Source: Pollenia angustigena (lineage: Eukaryota > Arthropoda > Insecta > Diptera > Polleniidae). From it: a stretch of 64,000 bases of DNA. Every line of letters begins with the position of its first letter. The stretch's first letter is position 1. The translations under genes were made by a program, and so were the position numbers. Of the stretch, positions 30,766 to 42,709 are shown in pieces. The notes beneath the pieces are model-generated. The model was not told where the DNA came from, did no database searches, and saw only the letters and a program-made list of their open reading frames with translations. The stretch covers positions 173,706,478 to 173,770,477 of the forward strand of contig OV884058.1 in NCBI GenBank assembly GCA_930367215.1, in the 5' to 3' direction.

Positions 30766-31564
30766 TAAATAAGAAGCAAGAGTTCAAATTTACTTCTTTA
30801 CCCTTCGTGGTACACATGAGTCTGGCCAGACCTTTTCTAAATGTGTGTAGAATATCAAAACATGCGTAAGCCGGAGGGTTAAATACAACGAAAAGTTTCA
30901 TCTTTTTTTACTTGATTTATGAATTTTATACTTATTTCAAGAAATTCCGGGATTGATTTTCAAAAGTAACCCCATTGAGGATTGTTTAGAGTACGTTTAA
31001 GTTTTATTCGTACTTAAATTTTTGAAAACGACTCGTACTTAAAGTAATCCTAAAAAACTTGATTTATCCCGAGTGCTTTTCTTTCTGTGTATTTCCAAAA
31101 AATGCGTTATATAAACAAAAAGAGCTAACATTGAAATATGTATAGTTTTTCCTATAAAAATCATCATAATAGAGACGGTAAGACCAAAAAAGTCGTTAAA
31201 AAGTCATTTATAAAAATCTTGATATTTCAGATATCTTAAAAATTGCTAAATGTCTCCAAACTGGATGCCTTAATATGCCATCTTAAAGGGTCGGTCAACG
31301 AATAAAATGCTTGTCCAGCAGGCGAATTCACTCGTGTACTAGACGTAATATTCGCCGTCATATCTACATATTTTTATTTTCCATCCAGCATCGTCTGTGT
31401 GACACATACAAACTGATTTTCACTTATACCACCATAGCGCTTGGTGAGAAATGCTTGATCATGTACAGACCACTTAAAAACGCTTTAATCGAAAATGGCT
31501 GCAAAATCAAAGAATTTCAAACCAATTTTACAAAAAAAAAATCACAAAAATTAAAAAACATTAA

Positions 31565-31681
31565 CTGCCTGTTTGTAGAACGCGAGCGCAAAAATGACTC
31601 GTCCAACTTACATTTAAAACACAAACAAAATTTTAAAATTTGTTTTTGTCACTTCTGTGCTCGCGTTCTACAAACAGGCAG
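31565..31681. repeat. 117-bp palindrome, unit 2
   Basis: Same palindrome and exactly the same length as in unit 1, with a few compensated or single changes in the loop. Confidence 0.8.
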
Positions 31682-32110
31682 ATAAAAAAAAATACAAAAT
31701 CTAAAAAATCGCCAAAACTAACTGGCCATTTCACGATGTGCCATAGAATTTTCACACGACTGAACAGAAAATATTCTCCAAAATTTTTCACGAATCAAAG
31801 TATTAATCAAAAATAAAACAAGTTTTGATTAAAAATGTAATCAAGAGAATCTAAATTTTAATCAAGTGAAGTAAACGTTTGTTCAAATGAATTAAACGTT
31901 TAATTGATACTATTTTTTGTTTGTTTATTTGCAAGTTTAATTAATTTATTAATAAATATCACAAATTTTTTAAATTAAATCAATTTTAATTTTTTTCTGT
32001 GTACAAATTCTTAAAACTTTGTTTTTGCTTGAAAAGTATTTATACAAAAAAAAAAAAAAGAATTCTTTCGACATCGTGAAATTGACTGGAAAGCCGTAAA
32101 AAATGTATTA

Positions 32111-32565
32111 TTGCTAAAATCGGGATAGAATAAAGTCGCTTAAATAGTTGAAAACGCAAATGCAATTAAAGAAAGCGAAAGAATACAAAAATTAGAACTG
32201 CTTTAATTGAAAATAAAACAAAAAGTTCTTTTATATATTAAAACGTCCTAAAATCCTAAAAAATCACTGAGATCTTTAAGAAGCAAACGAATATCAATAT
32301 TCATGAAATTCGGATCTGTTCTGAAAAACACATGATTTTAAATCATATACTTTTAAATGCACACGTGTGATTTTGTGCTGTTCTGAAAGTCAATTGAAAA
32401 TCACAAAATGGACACTATGACACTCCAAAAAGTGTCACACTGTCTATGGACACTGTGAAAATGTGATAATGTCCGTGGACACTTTGCAAATGGACATTAT
32501 GTCATTTTTAAACATGTCATAAGGTCCATAATTACTAAAGAAGTTAAATACAAAATGGTGACAAT
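32111..32565. repeat. 455-bp segment present in unit 2, absent from unit 1
   Basis: Inserted relative to unit 1 between aatgtatta and tgatttgc. It contains many copies of ggacac / gtgtcc words and the perfect hairpin tgacactccaaaaagtgtca at about 32418-32438. No frame. It is either an insertion in the ancestor of units 2 and 3 or a deletion from unit 1. Confidence 0.7.
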
Positions 32566-32972
32566 GATTTGCTTAAAATTAACATAATATGGTTAAAATT
32601 TTTTTTTTTATTGTTTTGTTGTTTTTTCTCTAAGTGTATAGATTAAATATATAACAAATGGTATAACAAATACGGGCTGCGCTTACTTGAGCGCCTCAGC
32701 ATAGCCGGCCTTTGGCCGGGCGCAAGGATTTTCTCCTCTATGATAAAATAAGTACCGGCTTCGCTAGGTAGGTAGGTAGGTGGAAACGCTGGTGTGAAGT
32801 TTATTCACACCTTCTCCTAGTGACCCATATGGTCCATTGTGACTCCTTATTTAGGAAAAAAGGAAAGTAGATGAAATAAAGAACGACAGCATGAGATTCG
32901 AAAGATAGATAGTAACAGATCAAACCAAAATTCGCCCTACGTGCGGCCAGCACCCCGTCTCCTCTCGTGCAG

Positions 32973-33457
32973 CTAGGTCATCCCCATTACGAATCCTGTC
33001 AAACCCTCGAGCACACACCCCGAGACATCCCCTAATTTGCCCAGGCATCTACTGCCCAGCCACCTCAGCCTGCTGCTTTGGAGCCTGGGACAGTGACACA
33101 GAATGTGCTCAACTGTCTCCAGCTCATCCGTGTCCTCACACATCCTGCACACATCCGATAAGTCGGATCCCAATCTCACCGCCATCCTGACTAATATACA
33201 GTGGCCCGTGATAACCCATATCATGGTCCTAACAAAGACCCTACTCCTGCCCAGCAGCGATTCCGAATCGGACTTCCTAAGCACCGGCCACAGTGCCCTT
33301 GATACCCGGCTGTCCATTCGGTTCCCCCAGGCTCGGTAATCGCATCCAGAAACCATTCCCTGATCCTTCCAAAGAAGAAGCCCATTGAAGGCCTAACTGG
33401 CTCCATACAGTCCGGATCCTCCATCTCCGAGCCCTGTCTTGCCAGCTCATTAGCCAC
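32973..33457 (-). pseudogene. C-terminal RNase H tail and zinc motif, unit 2
   Basis: Reads MANELARQGSEMEDPDCMEP then, after a 1-bp frameshift near 33340, AWGNRMDSRVSRALWPVLRK and CRMCEDTDELETVEHILCHC. Unit 1 keeps this as one frame. Confidence 0.8.
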
Positions 33458-33763
33458 CTAATTGCCGATTATGTTATAATAACCCGGCACCCAGCACAGC
33501 CTTAACACATATTCCCCTAAGACTCCCTCCAGAGCCCTCCTACAATCATCAAGCAGCTTGGAGTTCACATAACAGCCCCTAACAGCCATAAGAGCTGCAT
33601 GGCTGTCCACATATACAGTGACCTCCGAGCCCCTATCGATGTTGTCCCTCATCAGTCCCACGGCCCTCAAGACCCCCAGAACCTCCGCCTGAAAAACATT
33701 GCAGTCGTCAGGAAGCCTATATGACATTCTGATGTCCAGATCCTCAATGTAGCCCCCCCGCAC
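33458..33763 (-). pseudogene. RNase H fragment, unit 2
   Basis: Carries the RNase H core (VFQAEVLGVLRA, VTVYVDSHAALMA) but ends in TAG directly after YYNIIGN, where unit 1 has GAG. FTDGS lies just upstream in another frame. Confidence 0.82.
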
Positions 33764-33822
33764 CTGTGCCCCTCATCTTCGAGCCATCAGTGAATATAGC
33801 AAATCCACCAAATAATCTGCTC

Positions 33823-34737
33823 CTACCTGACCAGCTCTCCCATAATCAGTAGAGCCAGGCGATCCCAGGCAGAAGCCCCCAGGATCCGTGCGTGGTGACC
33901 CTGCGTGATATTCCTCATCAATCCTAACTCCCTCAGCCTAAGAAGGCTCATGGCTGCCATTCCCATCACATACTGCTTAATAGGCAGAAGATGCAGAATG
34001 ACATCCAGGGCCGCTTGAGCAGTACTTCTCATGGCACCTGTCATGCCGATTGACAAACACAGCATCCATACGTAAGAATGGCCGGAGACCCCAACTCTTA
34101 CCTATTGATGATCTGCAAGCATAGTAGGCATTAAGACCCCTCTTAGGTCTCTCCTAAGCGTTACTGCCCCATGACAGCTTGCTGTCCAGAAATACTCCCA
34201 GATACTTAGCACTATCCGATAGTCTAAGCTCTACACACCTCCCAGTACCGGCAGCCATATTCTCCACCTTGTACCTCCTAGTAAAAATAACCAGCTCCGT
34301 CTTCCCCGGGTTAACTCCCAGTCGCTTATCACTAGCCCATGCCAACAGTTCGCCCAACGCCCCTTGCATGACTTCGCTTATTGTCGGCAGAAACTTGCCC
34401 GACACCAATATCACTACATCATCAAAAAGTCTCAGAACGACATTGAAGGCCAAGAGCCATAATAAGGGAGAGAGAACTCTCCCGTGTCTGGTTCCCCTAG
34501 TCACAAGTCTCCCTACACGTTCATTTCCCCAGTCCGAGTGAATATCCCTACTACCAAGCATTCTAGTTATCAATTCGACCAGGAACAACGGAACCCCCAG
34601 ATCAACCAGTACATGCCTAATAGCTTCTATCTTCAAATTGTTAAAGGCGCCCTCTATATCCAGGAATGCCGCCAAGGTGTATTCCTTGTTTCGCAATCCT
34701 CGCTCCACATACCCAACCACATCATGAAGCGCACTCT
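33823..34737 (-). pseudogene. reverse transcriptase, C-terminal two-thirds, unit 2
   Basis: As in unit 1 but split: a frame of 188 codons ends in TAG after LSWGSNA (unit 1 has CAG), and the thumb part continues at 33823-34065 (MLCLSIGMTGAMRSTAQAAL). The altered GTRHGRVLSP and FDD boxes are identical to unit 1. Confidence 0.85.
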
Positions 34738-34745
34738 CAACAGAT

Positions 34746-37372
34746 CAGGCGCGGATTCAGGGGGGGGGGGAATAAGGAAATTTCCCCCCCCGTAAATTAT
34801 AAAAATATGTTTTGTTAATTTCGATAATACAAAAATTCCCATAATAATATTTTTTTTGATGTACAAAATTTTTGGAAATCCCAGCAAGGTTTTTTTTTGT
34901 TTTTTTTTATGGAATCTCAAACGAAATTTTCAGTAATTTTTTTTTAATTTTTTTTTATTGAATCTGTAACGATTTTCAATAAGTATCCATCTTAATCCTA
35001 ATAGTTATTTATTAGATATTTCCAAAGAAACATTATTATTCTACATTTAATCCCAGCAGGTGCCATCTATATTCAAAGACTAAACGTTTGACTTGATAAT
35101 GCGTGCGGCTAAATTATTAAAAAGCCTTAGTATTTGCAATATTTACATATGTATAAATGTTTTTTATGAATCAAAATTCTATTCGATAATTTTTGACGAA
35201 AGCACTGATTTGTCGGGGAAAAGCCTGTTTTCCTTATCTTTTAGATATTTCAACATACAACAAAAAGTTGTTACGGAAGAATTTATTGGCTTTGTTGTAA
35301 ACGCATTTGAAGAGGCTTCAAAAGATATTGATGACGTTGATGTGTCAATTGATGCGAAGGCAATATCATCAATAGTTCTTAAAGCTTTGACAAATTTTGG
35401 TCTTGACCTAAAAAATTGTGTAGGAGGTGGAACAGATGGGTGTCCTCTGATGTCAGCGGAAAATGGAGCTGTTCAAAATTTCTAGAAAAGCGACAAGTGC
35501 GAAACAAACGCCTTGCTATTACCATAAATCGAACAACTCAATTTCTAAAAGCAATAAAGTGCCATTAATACAAAAAGTTTTATCACTTGTTAAAGAAACG
35601 ACAAAATTTTTTAAATATAATCATCCCAAGCGAAAAACAGTTTTAGCAAAGTATTTGGGAGCCAAACTCTCTTCATTATGCGTCTTTGCAACAAGTGTAC
35701 ATCATATAGTAGAACCTTTGGAAAAAAATATCTGAGTGGAAAGGAAGTAGTATCTCTACCTTTATATTAAGGAACTCACTTAGTACTTTTAAATTTATTT
35801 GCGGAATATACATATTAAGTGTGATACCTATTGTAACACAGCCACTTAGTATCATTTTACAAAAGCAATATATAGATATTCAAAAAGGATCAAGCCTTAT
35901 CAAAATTTTTATCATGTGCCTTGAAGAAAAAAGAAATAAAGCCGAAGAACAATTTAAAGCGATTTTTGAAAAAGTTAAAGTTTTTACGTTCAAATCGAGG
36001 TTACTATCGAAAAGACAAGATTTGAACGAAATAATCACATCCGAAATGCTGAAGATTACTACCGAGTTGTAGGTTACATTCCTCTTATTGAATTTATTTT
36101 AATTTAGAAGATTGGTAAAGACCCAATAGATATCCTAAATGTATTGAACATACCTAAACTTCAACCTCAAAGTGTAATCAAGTCATAACCATTTTTTGGC
36201 CTTTCAAAAGAGATAGCTTCAACTTATATAGTATTTAGTGACATTAATATGTACTTACGAATGGCATATATCATAATTTCTTAGCAAGCATTTGTTGCGA
36301 AATAATTAATCACAAAGTTTTGTTACGCACGCCACAAAACTTAGAAGCAACTTTAAAAGTTGAAGGGTGTTTTCCTAATTTTTAGCGAATTTTGCATCAT
36401 AAGGTATACAAAGTCTTATTCCTAAAAGAATGATGAATATAAGAGAGTTCTAAAATCACTTATTCGCAGCTTAAAAATGTTGTAATTTTTTGATAAAATC
36501 CGTGATCCCTTTGTGACGCACACCTTACATCGCACGCTACAGTTTTTTTAGTACTATATAATAAACCCAATTTTATTTATTTTAACAAAAGAAATTATAT
36601 ATATAAACTAATTTTGTGATCATTAATGAATGTATGAAGGAATATCAATCTTTTTTTTTAACGAAATTTATATTGCAATGAGTCTGCTGGCTGTAAGTGC
36701 TATTTTAAGCTCAAAAAGCACCTAAAATAATGTTAAATTCATGTGTAACATCAAGAGATCAGGGAAGGGGTTATATTTGGTGAAAATTATTATATTAATG
36801 ATCGTCGAAATACATATTTTTAAATATAAAAATTAAATTATACATCTAAAAAAAATTAATATGAAAAATTTTTGGTTTGTGGACTGTTCTTGAGATTTGC
36901 CAATATACCATTTATTTTAAAACCACAGCTAGCTGATGAGCTGATTATATTTGATAAACGAGATTAACACATTTTAACTTGAGCCTGAACTGTTGCATTG
37001 GCAACAAACATGGAAAATATCTGAAAATCGATCAGATAACATTTTCGTGTCAATGCTCGTCAGTAGTGCTACAAGTGGGAGGTCATTTCCTACCCTTCAT
37101 CGAATGAAAACATGGCTTAGATCAACAATGACCGAAGATAGACTGAACTATCTCAATTTGCCTCACAAGGAAATCACAATTTACTTATTTAAAAAGATTA
37201 ATTTATTTTAATTTATATTGAACGGATCTTATATTTTATTTAACCCTTTGGTTTTTTTTTATATAATATACATACATATATTGTTTTTAATAAACTTTTA
37301 AAAACAAATTTTTTACTTTTTTGTATCATACAAAATTTCCCCCCCGTAAGGCTCGAGCTGAATCCGCGCCTG
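34746..37372 (+). mobile_element. hAT transposon remnant, unit 2
   Basis: 2627 bp, same ends, same target duplication (34738-34745 and 37373-37380), 11-G subterminal run. Near-identical to unit 1. Confidence 0.96.
35093..37211 (+). pseudogene. hAT-family transposase, broken, unit 2
   Basis: Same fragments at 35093-35485, 35463-35735, 35821-36072 and 36993-37211, with identical translations. Confidence 0.88.
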
Positions 37373-37380
37373 CAACAGAT

Positions 37381-37691
37381 CTATCCTTAAGATAGGCGTG
37401 TTGAGCGCCGCTGATGATGCCGGCGTCAATCTTCGTCCTCAGATATAGATCAATCAGTCTTTCCAACGCCTTGAAAAGAAAATACGATAAGCTGATTGGT
37501 CTTAAGTCCTTGGGTTTAGTGTGACCGGTCTTACCCGCCTTGGGTATAAAAACTACCCTGACCTCCCTCCACCCTCTAGGATTGTACCCATTTAGGACAC
37601 ATACCCTAAACAGCTCCACCAACAACAGGAGTGATATTCTGTAACATCGGCGGAAAGATACCATCTGGTCCCGTTGATTTGTAAGACCCAA
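37381..37691 (-). pseudogene. reverse transcriptase, N-terminal part, unit 2
   Basis: Identical in reading to the unit 1 fragment at 20239-20549 (FIPKAGKTGHTKPKDLRPIS), broken by the hAT at the same base. Confidence 0.88.
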
Positions 37692-37709
37692 AGGTATTAA
37701 CCGCCCATG

Positions 37710-38478
37710 CTACCTTAACCAAGGTGATCGTTTCCATTTCCTCACCGCCTGAGAACCACCCTGAGAAAAGGTCCTCACCCACATCCTGTTCCCCTTACCC
37801 AGGATCCACACACCCCGGAAAGTGAGTCGCCATAAGTCGACAGAGAGAATCAGAGCCCGATTCCGACCATAAGTTGTCCGGTCTCTGAATAAATCCAGGG
37901 ACCACCGGGTCCTCAACTCCCCAATTCGTCCTCCTCGGATTCCTATATGGTCACCTTTTCGACCTCTCAAACATTAGATTAAAGGACAAACGACTATGGT
38001 CAGAGAAGGAAAAATCCAAAGCCTCCCTCCAGTCCTCTACTAATTCCCTACAGTTCGTCAATGTTATATCTATCACTGCCTCCCTATCCCTAGTTCTGAA
38101 CGTTGGCGTATTCCCCCTGTTACAGATCATAAAATTGCTAGCAATAATAAAATCAAACATAAACTCACCTCTTTTGTTGATGTCGGCACTACCCCATTGG
38201 GTATGGTGTGTATTGGCGTCACATCCTAGTACCAGCCTCGAGCAGCGTCTGCCCGAGTGCTCCACCAACTCTCGCACTTTTTCATCAGGTGGATCGGTAG
38301 CTTCATATGGCAAGTATACCGATGCTAGTGCCAGGACCCTTCTGTCCCTGGCTTCTCCTGTCACAACTGTGAGGTCTCCATTACTGAAAGAATGAGAAAT
38401 CTTAAATTTATGCTCCCGGTCTACTGCGAACCTGAAATCTCTTCCTTGGTTCTCCTTACAACCCAGTGAAGCTATCAT
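37710..38478 (-). pseudogene. endonuclease domain, unit 2
   Basis: Same truncated endonuclease as unit 1 with CDANTHHTQWGS and FSFSDHS retained. Confidence 0.82.
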
Positions 38479-39542
38479 CGTCCACTAACCTGTAATGAGC
38501 CCATTGTTCTGATTGGCCAGTGACCCCAGTATGACCTCCACCGGTTTTATAGGTGGAGGAATCCATACCGTAACTACCGGCCTTAATGGCAACTCAGACG
38601 CGAGAATGACGTCCAATCTGGCTTCAGGACAAGCGCTGCCACACCTGCCGATTGCAGCCTTTAAAAACTCAAAGGTTTTTAGGTTGTCTCAACCGACAGT
38701 TTTGACACCTCTTATCCAGTCAACCCCTTTGAACGATACTTCGTCCGGCCTTCCTTTAACGCTAAAGATTTTGTCGAGAAGTTTGTTTTCAAGCACCTGG
38801 GATTTCTCGACACTGATCCTTCTATCGGAATCCATACGATCAATGACAGCCGCTAGACTACCGTCCTTAGCCGACGACTCCCTTAGCTTATTTGACGTGG
38901 AGGGTTGGTCTTCTCTGGAGCCAGTCCTCGTTGTGATCTCCTTTCGGGGATCCTTCCTCTGAGCCGCTGGAGATTTCTGGCCATCACCAGACCTAACTCT
39001 TTTAAATACCCCCTTATTGGGGACCTTAGCAGAGCTCTGACGGTGATCACCCGATTTCCCTGCAGATGTTGACTGGTTTGTACCAGTAATCCCTTTTGTG
39101 ACTTTCCTTTGGGGGGGACTGTCGGAGATTATCAAGACTTTACCAGTCCTCATCGCGCAACTAGTAGTGGGTAATATGTCAAAAGGCTTGGTTCCCTTAT
39201 CCGTGACCGTACTGTCACGGTTTAGAGGACCAGGTGTTGATTCCTTACCCTCCTTTTGATTTTCCGTTCCCTTTTTGGAGGATTTGCCAGCAGAGGTTGC
39301 TGACAACATTTGAGCCCTCAGCAGCCCTTGCTGTGTATCCCGCAAGATAGGGAATGCCTAAAATATCACCGACAGATCCGTGGATTCGTTCGAATTTGGC
39401 AACGTTCTTTCGGTGCTTCCTCAGCAAGTGTCGATCCCGCCCATCGTGTAGTGAGGAGTCTTTCTTTGCTGTCTTTTCTAGAAAGGCTAAGGAGGTTCTT
39501 ACACCACTCTTGGCTTTTTCAAGGCTAGTTCAGCTTTCTGAT
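38479..39542 (-). pseudogene. ORF1 region, unit 2
   Basis: Same broken ORF1; longest frame 38689-39345. Differs from unit 1 at a few residues (for example VLIISDSPPQ for VLKISDSPPQ, a change shared with unit 3). Confidence 0.7.
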
Positions 39543-39989
39543 GTGACGAGTTCTGTCGCATCCTGCCGAACAATGGGTTTTGATACACCCGCTACTCTGC
39601 TCCCTATCTCGAGTGTGACTTCCGGAGCCAATGACCCAGCTCTATGGTCCTGATCATGAGTCGAAATCATTGTAATTTCATGCTAATCATCAGATTCCCA
39701 GAGCTAGACCACCGAGTCCTTCCGAGACCCCTGTTCCCACGAGTAAGCCGTATAAAAAAGGACCCTCCCGCGCAGTGACGGCTTGCACGGACTAGGCTAG
39801 AGTTACAACTGACCCTTGCCATGGGTGTCAGAGGGAAGCTGTTCGTGACCAGTTTCTTTAAACACTAACTAGCCATTCAGGTCCTCGGCACTGCTGTCAA
39901 CCACGTTGACCTTAAAAGTGGGGGATATGGGAGATTAACGGGGGGATTATAGGTAATGGGATAGGGGATGGGCGGATGGATAACCCTTA

Positions 39990-40172
39990 AGGCTCAGTTA
40001 GCCGGGAGTAACAGTAACAGTAACCTTACCGTAAAAAAGTAAGAAAAATCTATTTCTTACAGATTGAGACGTAACATCTTACTGCTAACTGTAGTCGTTC
40101 TAATTGCTTTACATACAACAAAATGAAACAGCTGATTTGCAACGTTACTGTTACTCCCGGCTAACTGAGCCT
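39990..40172. mobile_element. 183-bp TIR element (MITE), unit 2
   Basis: Same element and TTA flanks as in unit 1. Confidence 0.88.
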
Positions 40173-41005
40173 TTAGTTATGCTGGCCTTAAAGCATATGC
40201 CTTCCAACTTGTTCCGGCTAGAATTTACCGATTCAAGTAACAAGACATTCACTACAGCCAGCATTTAAGCCACCACATCCCCAGTAAAAAATGGAGCTCC
40301 CAACGAAGCATGTTTGTAAGGGAGAAACATAAGAGTTGCGCTTACCATTGCGCATACGGAAGACATGAATTTTATATGGCGAGTTCCAACTTTGAAGCAA
40401 TACATTTTTGACACATGAAGCGCATTATTCAGCGCATAAAAAAATGTTGGATGTAACGATCAGCTTTACACACTGAATGTTTTGATACAGTTATTTTTTA
40501 GTATTCCCCCTTACAAACCTGCTTCTTAGTAAGGGAATGCCGTAGCACTTGAAATGTTATGTTTTTTTTAAAAGTTGTTGAGAGTTTTTTCACTTACTTT
40601 ACTGCATTTCTGTATGTCTTATTGCGTAGCGCATAATTCTGCGCTTATTTTTTTAAATGTACCATTAGTGCTTCGCAATATGATAAAATTTTTTATTGGG
40701 TCGCGGCACCACAAGTGGCTAATTAAAGCTTCTCTGCACAGCCGGCCTTCGGCCACAACATGTTTACAAACTCGTCCACGGACGTTATGACACTGCTCTG
40801 CCTAGCAATAGACTAGCTTCTATGCTAGCTTTCCCTCAACAATTAATCTTAGTGTATTTATCAAATGTGGAAAAAAGGGAACTTAGCACGTCATACAGAA
40901 ATCTTGTTAATATTTTTCTAAAGTTTTGATATTTTTTAGACTTTGACGATTTTTTACTTTTTGTAAGGAAAATAAAAAATTTTTTTAAACATAATTTTTA
41001 TTATA

Positions 41006-41875
41006 CAGTATCTCGGTTTAACGAATTATATATTGTCAGGCCCTTTCGTTAAATCCCGAAGTTTTTTTTTAATACATTTTTAATAATAAAAAAATTATAT
41101 TTTAATAAAACAAAGTAAATTCGTTTATTTCCATTCATAACACAAACAAAAAATAAATACTTCATATTATTTTAAATTAAATGAGTACAAATGAGGGCTT
41201 TTGCTTTTAATATAGGACCACTAATAGGAATGTTCGCCTTCCTTTTGTTTTGAAACCAATTAAACAATTCTGTTTCCATTCTTGGAAACTCACCTGTTTT
41301 TAAGGCCCTTCTATTCTTTGATCCGAAATTAGTCTTTTCAATTTCGCTCAAAAGTTTCCGTTTTGATTTTATAATTCTGCATATTGATAACTTTGGCAGC
41401 TGTTATTAGATAATGCACATAGTCGCAGGACCTTTTCATAGTGGCCAAAAATGTTTAATTTTTCTTTAAGAATTTAACGTTTTCTTTTGGGCATTTTGAT
41501 GTCAACTGTACATAAACTTCACAAAATTTACGTACAAAAGTAAAAATGACTTTGTAACATACAAATTTTTATTTTGCCGAGCAATTATTTTCTTTGCTTT
41601 CTTTGTAAGAAAAGAAAATACTTCTCTTAACTCGTTGTTTTTAGTAAAATCGCTATTAAAATATGGTTTAAATGTACACAAAAACAAAAGAGAATAGATA
41701 CAAATATGTTTGCATTCATTATATTTTGTTTTTTTAAATTATTTTGTAAAAATTCGTTATATAGAGTACAAAAATTTGTTTGTTCATAATTTAAGGTACT
41801 CAATGGGAAAAATATGACCGTACGTTGAATCGCGAATTCGTTAAACTAAGTATTCGTTAAACCGGGATACCACTG
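41006..41875 (-). mobile_element. pogo/Tigger-like remnant, unit 2
   Basis: Identical structure and length (870 bp) to the unit 1 copy. Confidence 0.85.
41172..41402 (-). pseudogene. pogo/Tigger transposase DNA-binding fragment, unit 2
   Basis: Same reading as 24030-24260 (GEFPRMETELFNWF, KANIPISGPILKAKAL). Confidence 0.8.
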
Positions 41876-41976
41876 TAGTTCACAAAAGTCGCTAGAAACT
41901 TTAATCTCAAAAATATCCTTAGACAGGAAAATGTTCAAAGACTTAAACAAATCGTCAAATTAAAAAAAAAAAAAAC

Positions 41977-42553
41977 AAGTAAGAAAGTATAGTCGGTCAA
42001 GCTCGCCCATATGATACCCTACACCACAGTATTTAAAAACACATCATGCTTATGTGTCCATATAAATATAGATTTATCTATGCTTATAATCTTCATGAAA
42101 AACGGTTTGAAAGTTTGTGAGAGGCAGAAATTGCCCCCTACCTCCTCTTGTGGTCCTATTTTTGAAAAACTGTATAGCTAATGTGTCCATATAGATATGG
42201 ATCTATCTATGTTTTAAATTTCATTGAAATCGGTTTGATAGTTTCTGAGAGGAAGAAATTTCCTCCTATCTTCCCTCGTGGTCCTACGATTCGGCCCATT
42301 TTCAATAGGCTTGGTCCTTGTGTCAATAAGAACCTATGACCCAAATTTCATCAAATTATCTCCAAAATTGCGACCTGTACTTTTACATGGACAGCCAGCC
42401 AGCCAGCCGGACGGACATCGTTAGTTCGACTCAGACCGTGATTCTAAGACGATCAGTAAACTTTAAGGTGGGTCTAGGACCAATATTTTAAGGCGTTACA
42501 CACATCAGCACAAATGCATAATACCCTCTCCACTATTGTGGTGTGGGTATAAT
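41977..42553 (-). repeat. DINE-1-like dispersed repeat, unit 2
   Basis: Near-identical to the unit 1 copy apart from the length of the preceding A-run. Confidence 0.6.
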
Positions 42554-42606
42554 ATTGAATTTAAAATCTTATTTTATGCAATTTATTTTTAATGTGCTGT
42601 TTACAC

Positions 42607-42709
42607 AACACAAGTGATTGAGAACGTGTAGTAAAATTTATATGAAAAGCATTCGGGGTTTTGAGTGTTTTTCATATTCATTTACCTCCACGTTCAATCA
42701 CTTGTGTTT
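42607..42709. repeat. 103-bp imperfect hairpin, unit 2
   Basis: Identical counterpart of 25464-25566. Confidence 0.7.

Larger units (their letters stand above)
32765..39989 (-). mobile_element. decayed LOA-like non-LTR retrotransposon, unit 2 (hAT inserted)
   Basis: Same arrangement as in unit 1, with a (TAGG)n tract at 32765 and hAT at 34746-37372. Private lesion: about 52 bp missing near 33839, between RT and RNase H. Shared with unit 3: stop codons after SWGSNA and after YYNIIGN. Confidence 0.8.
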
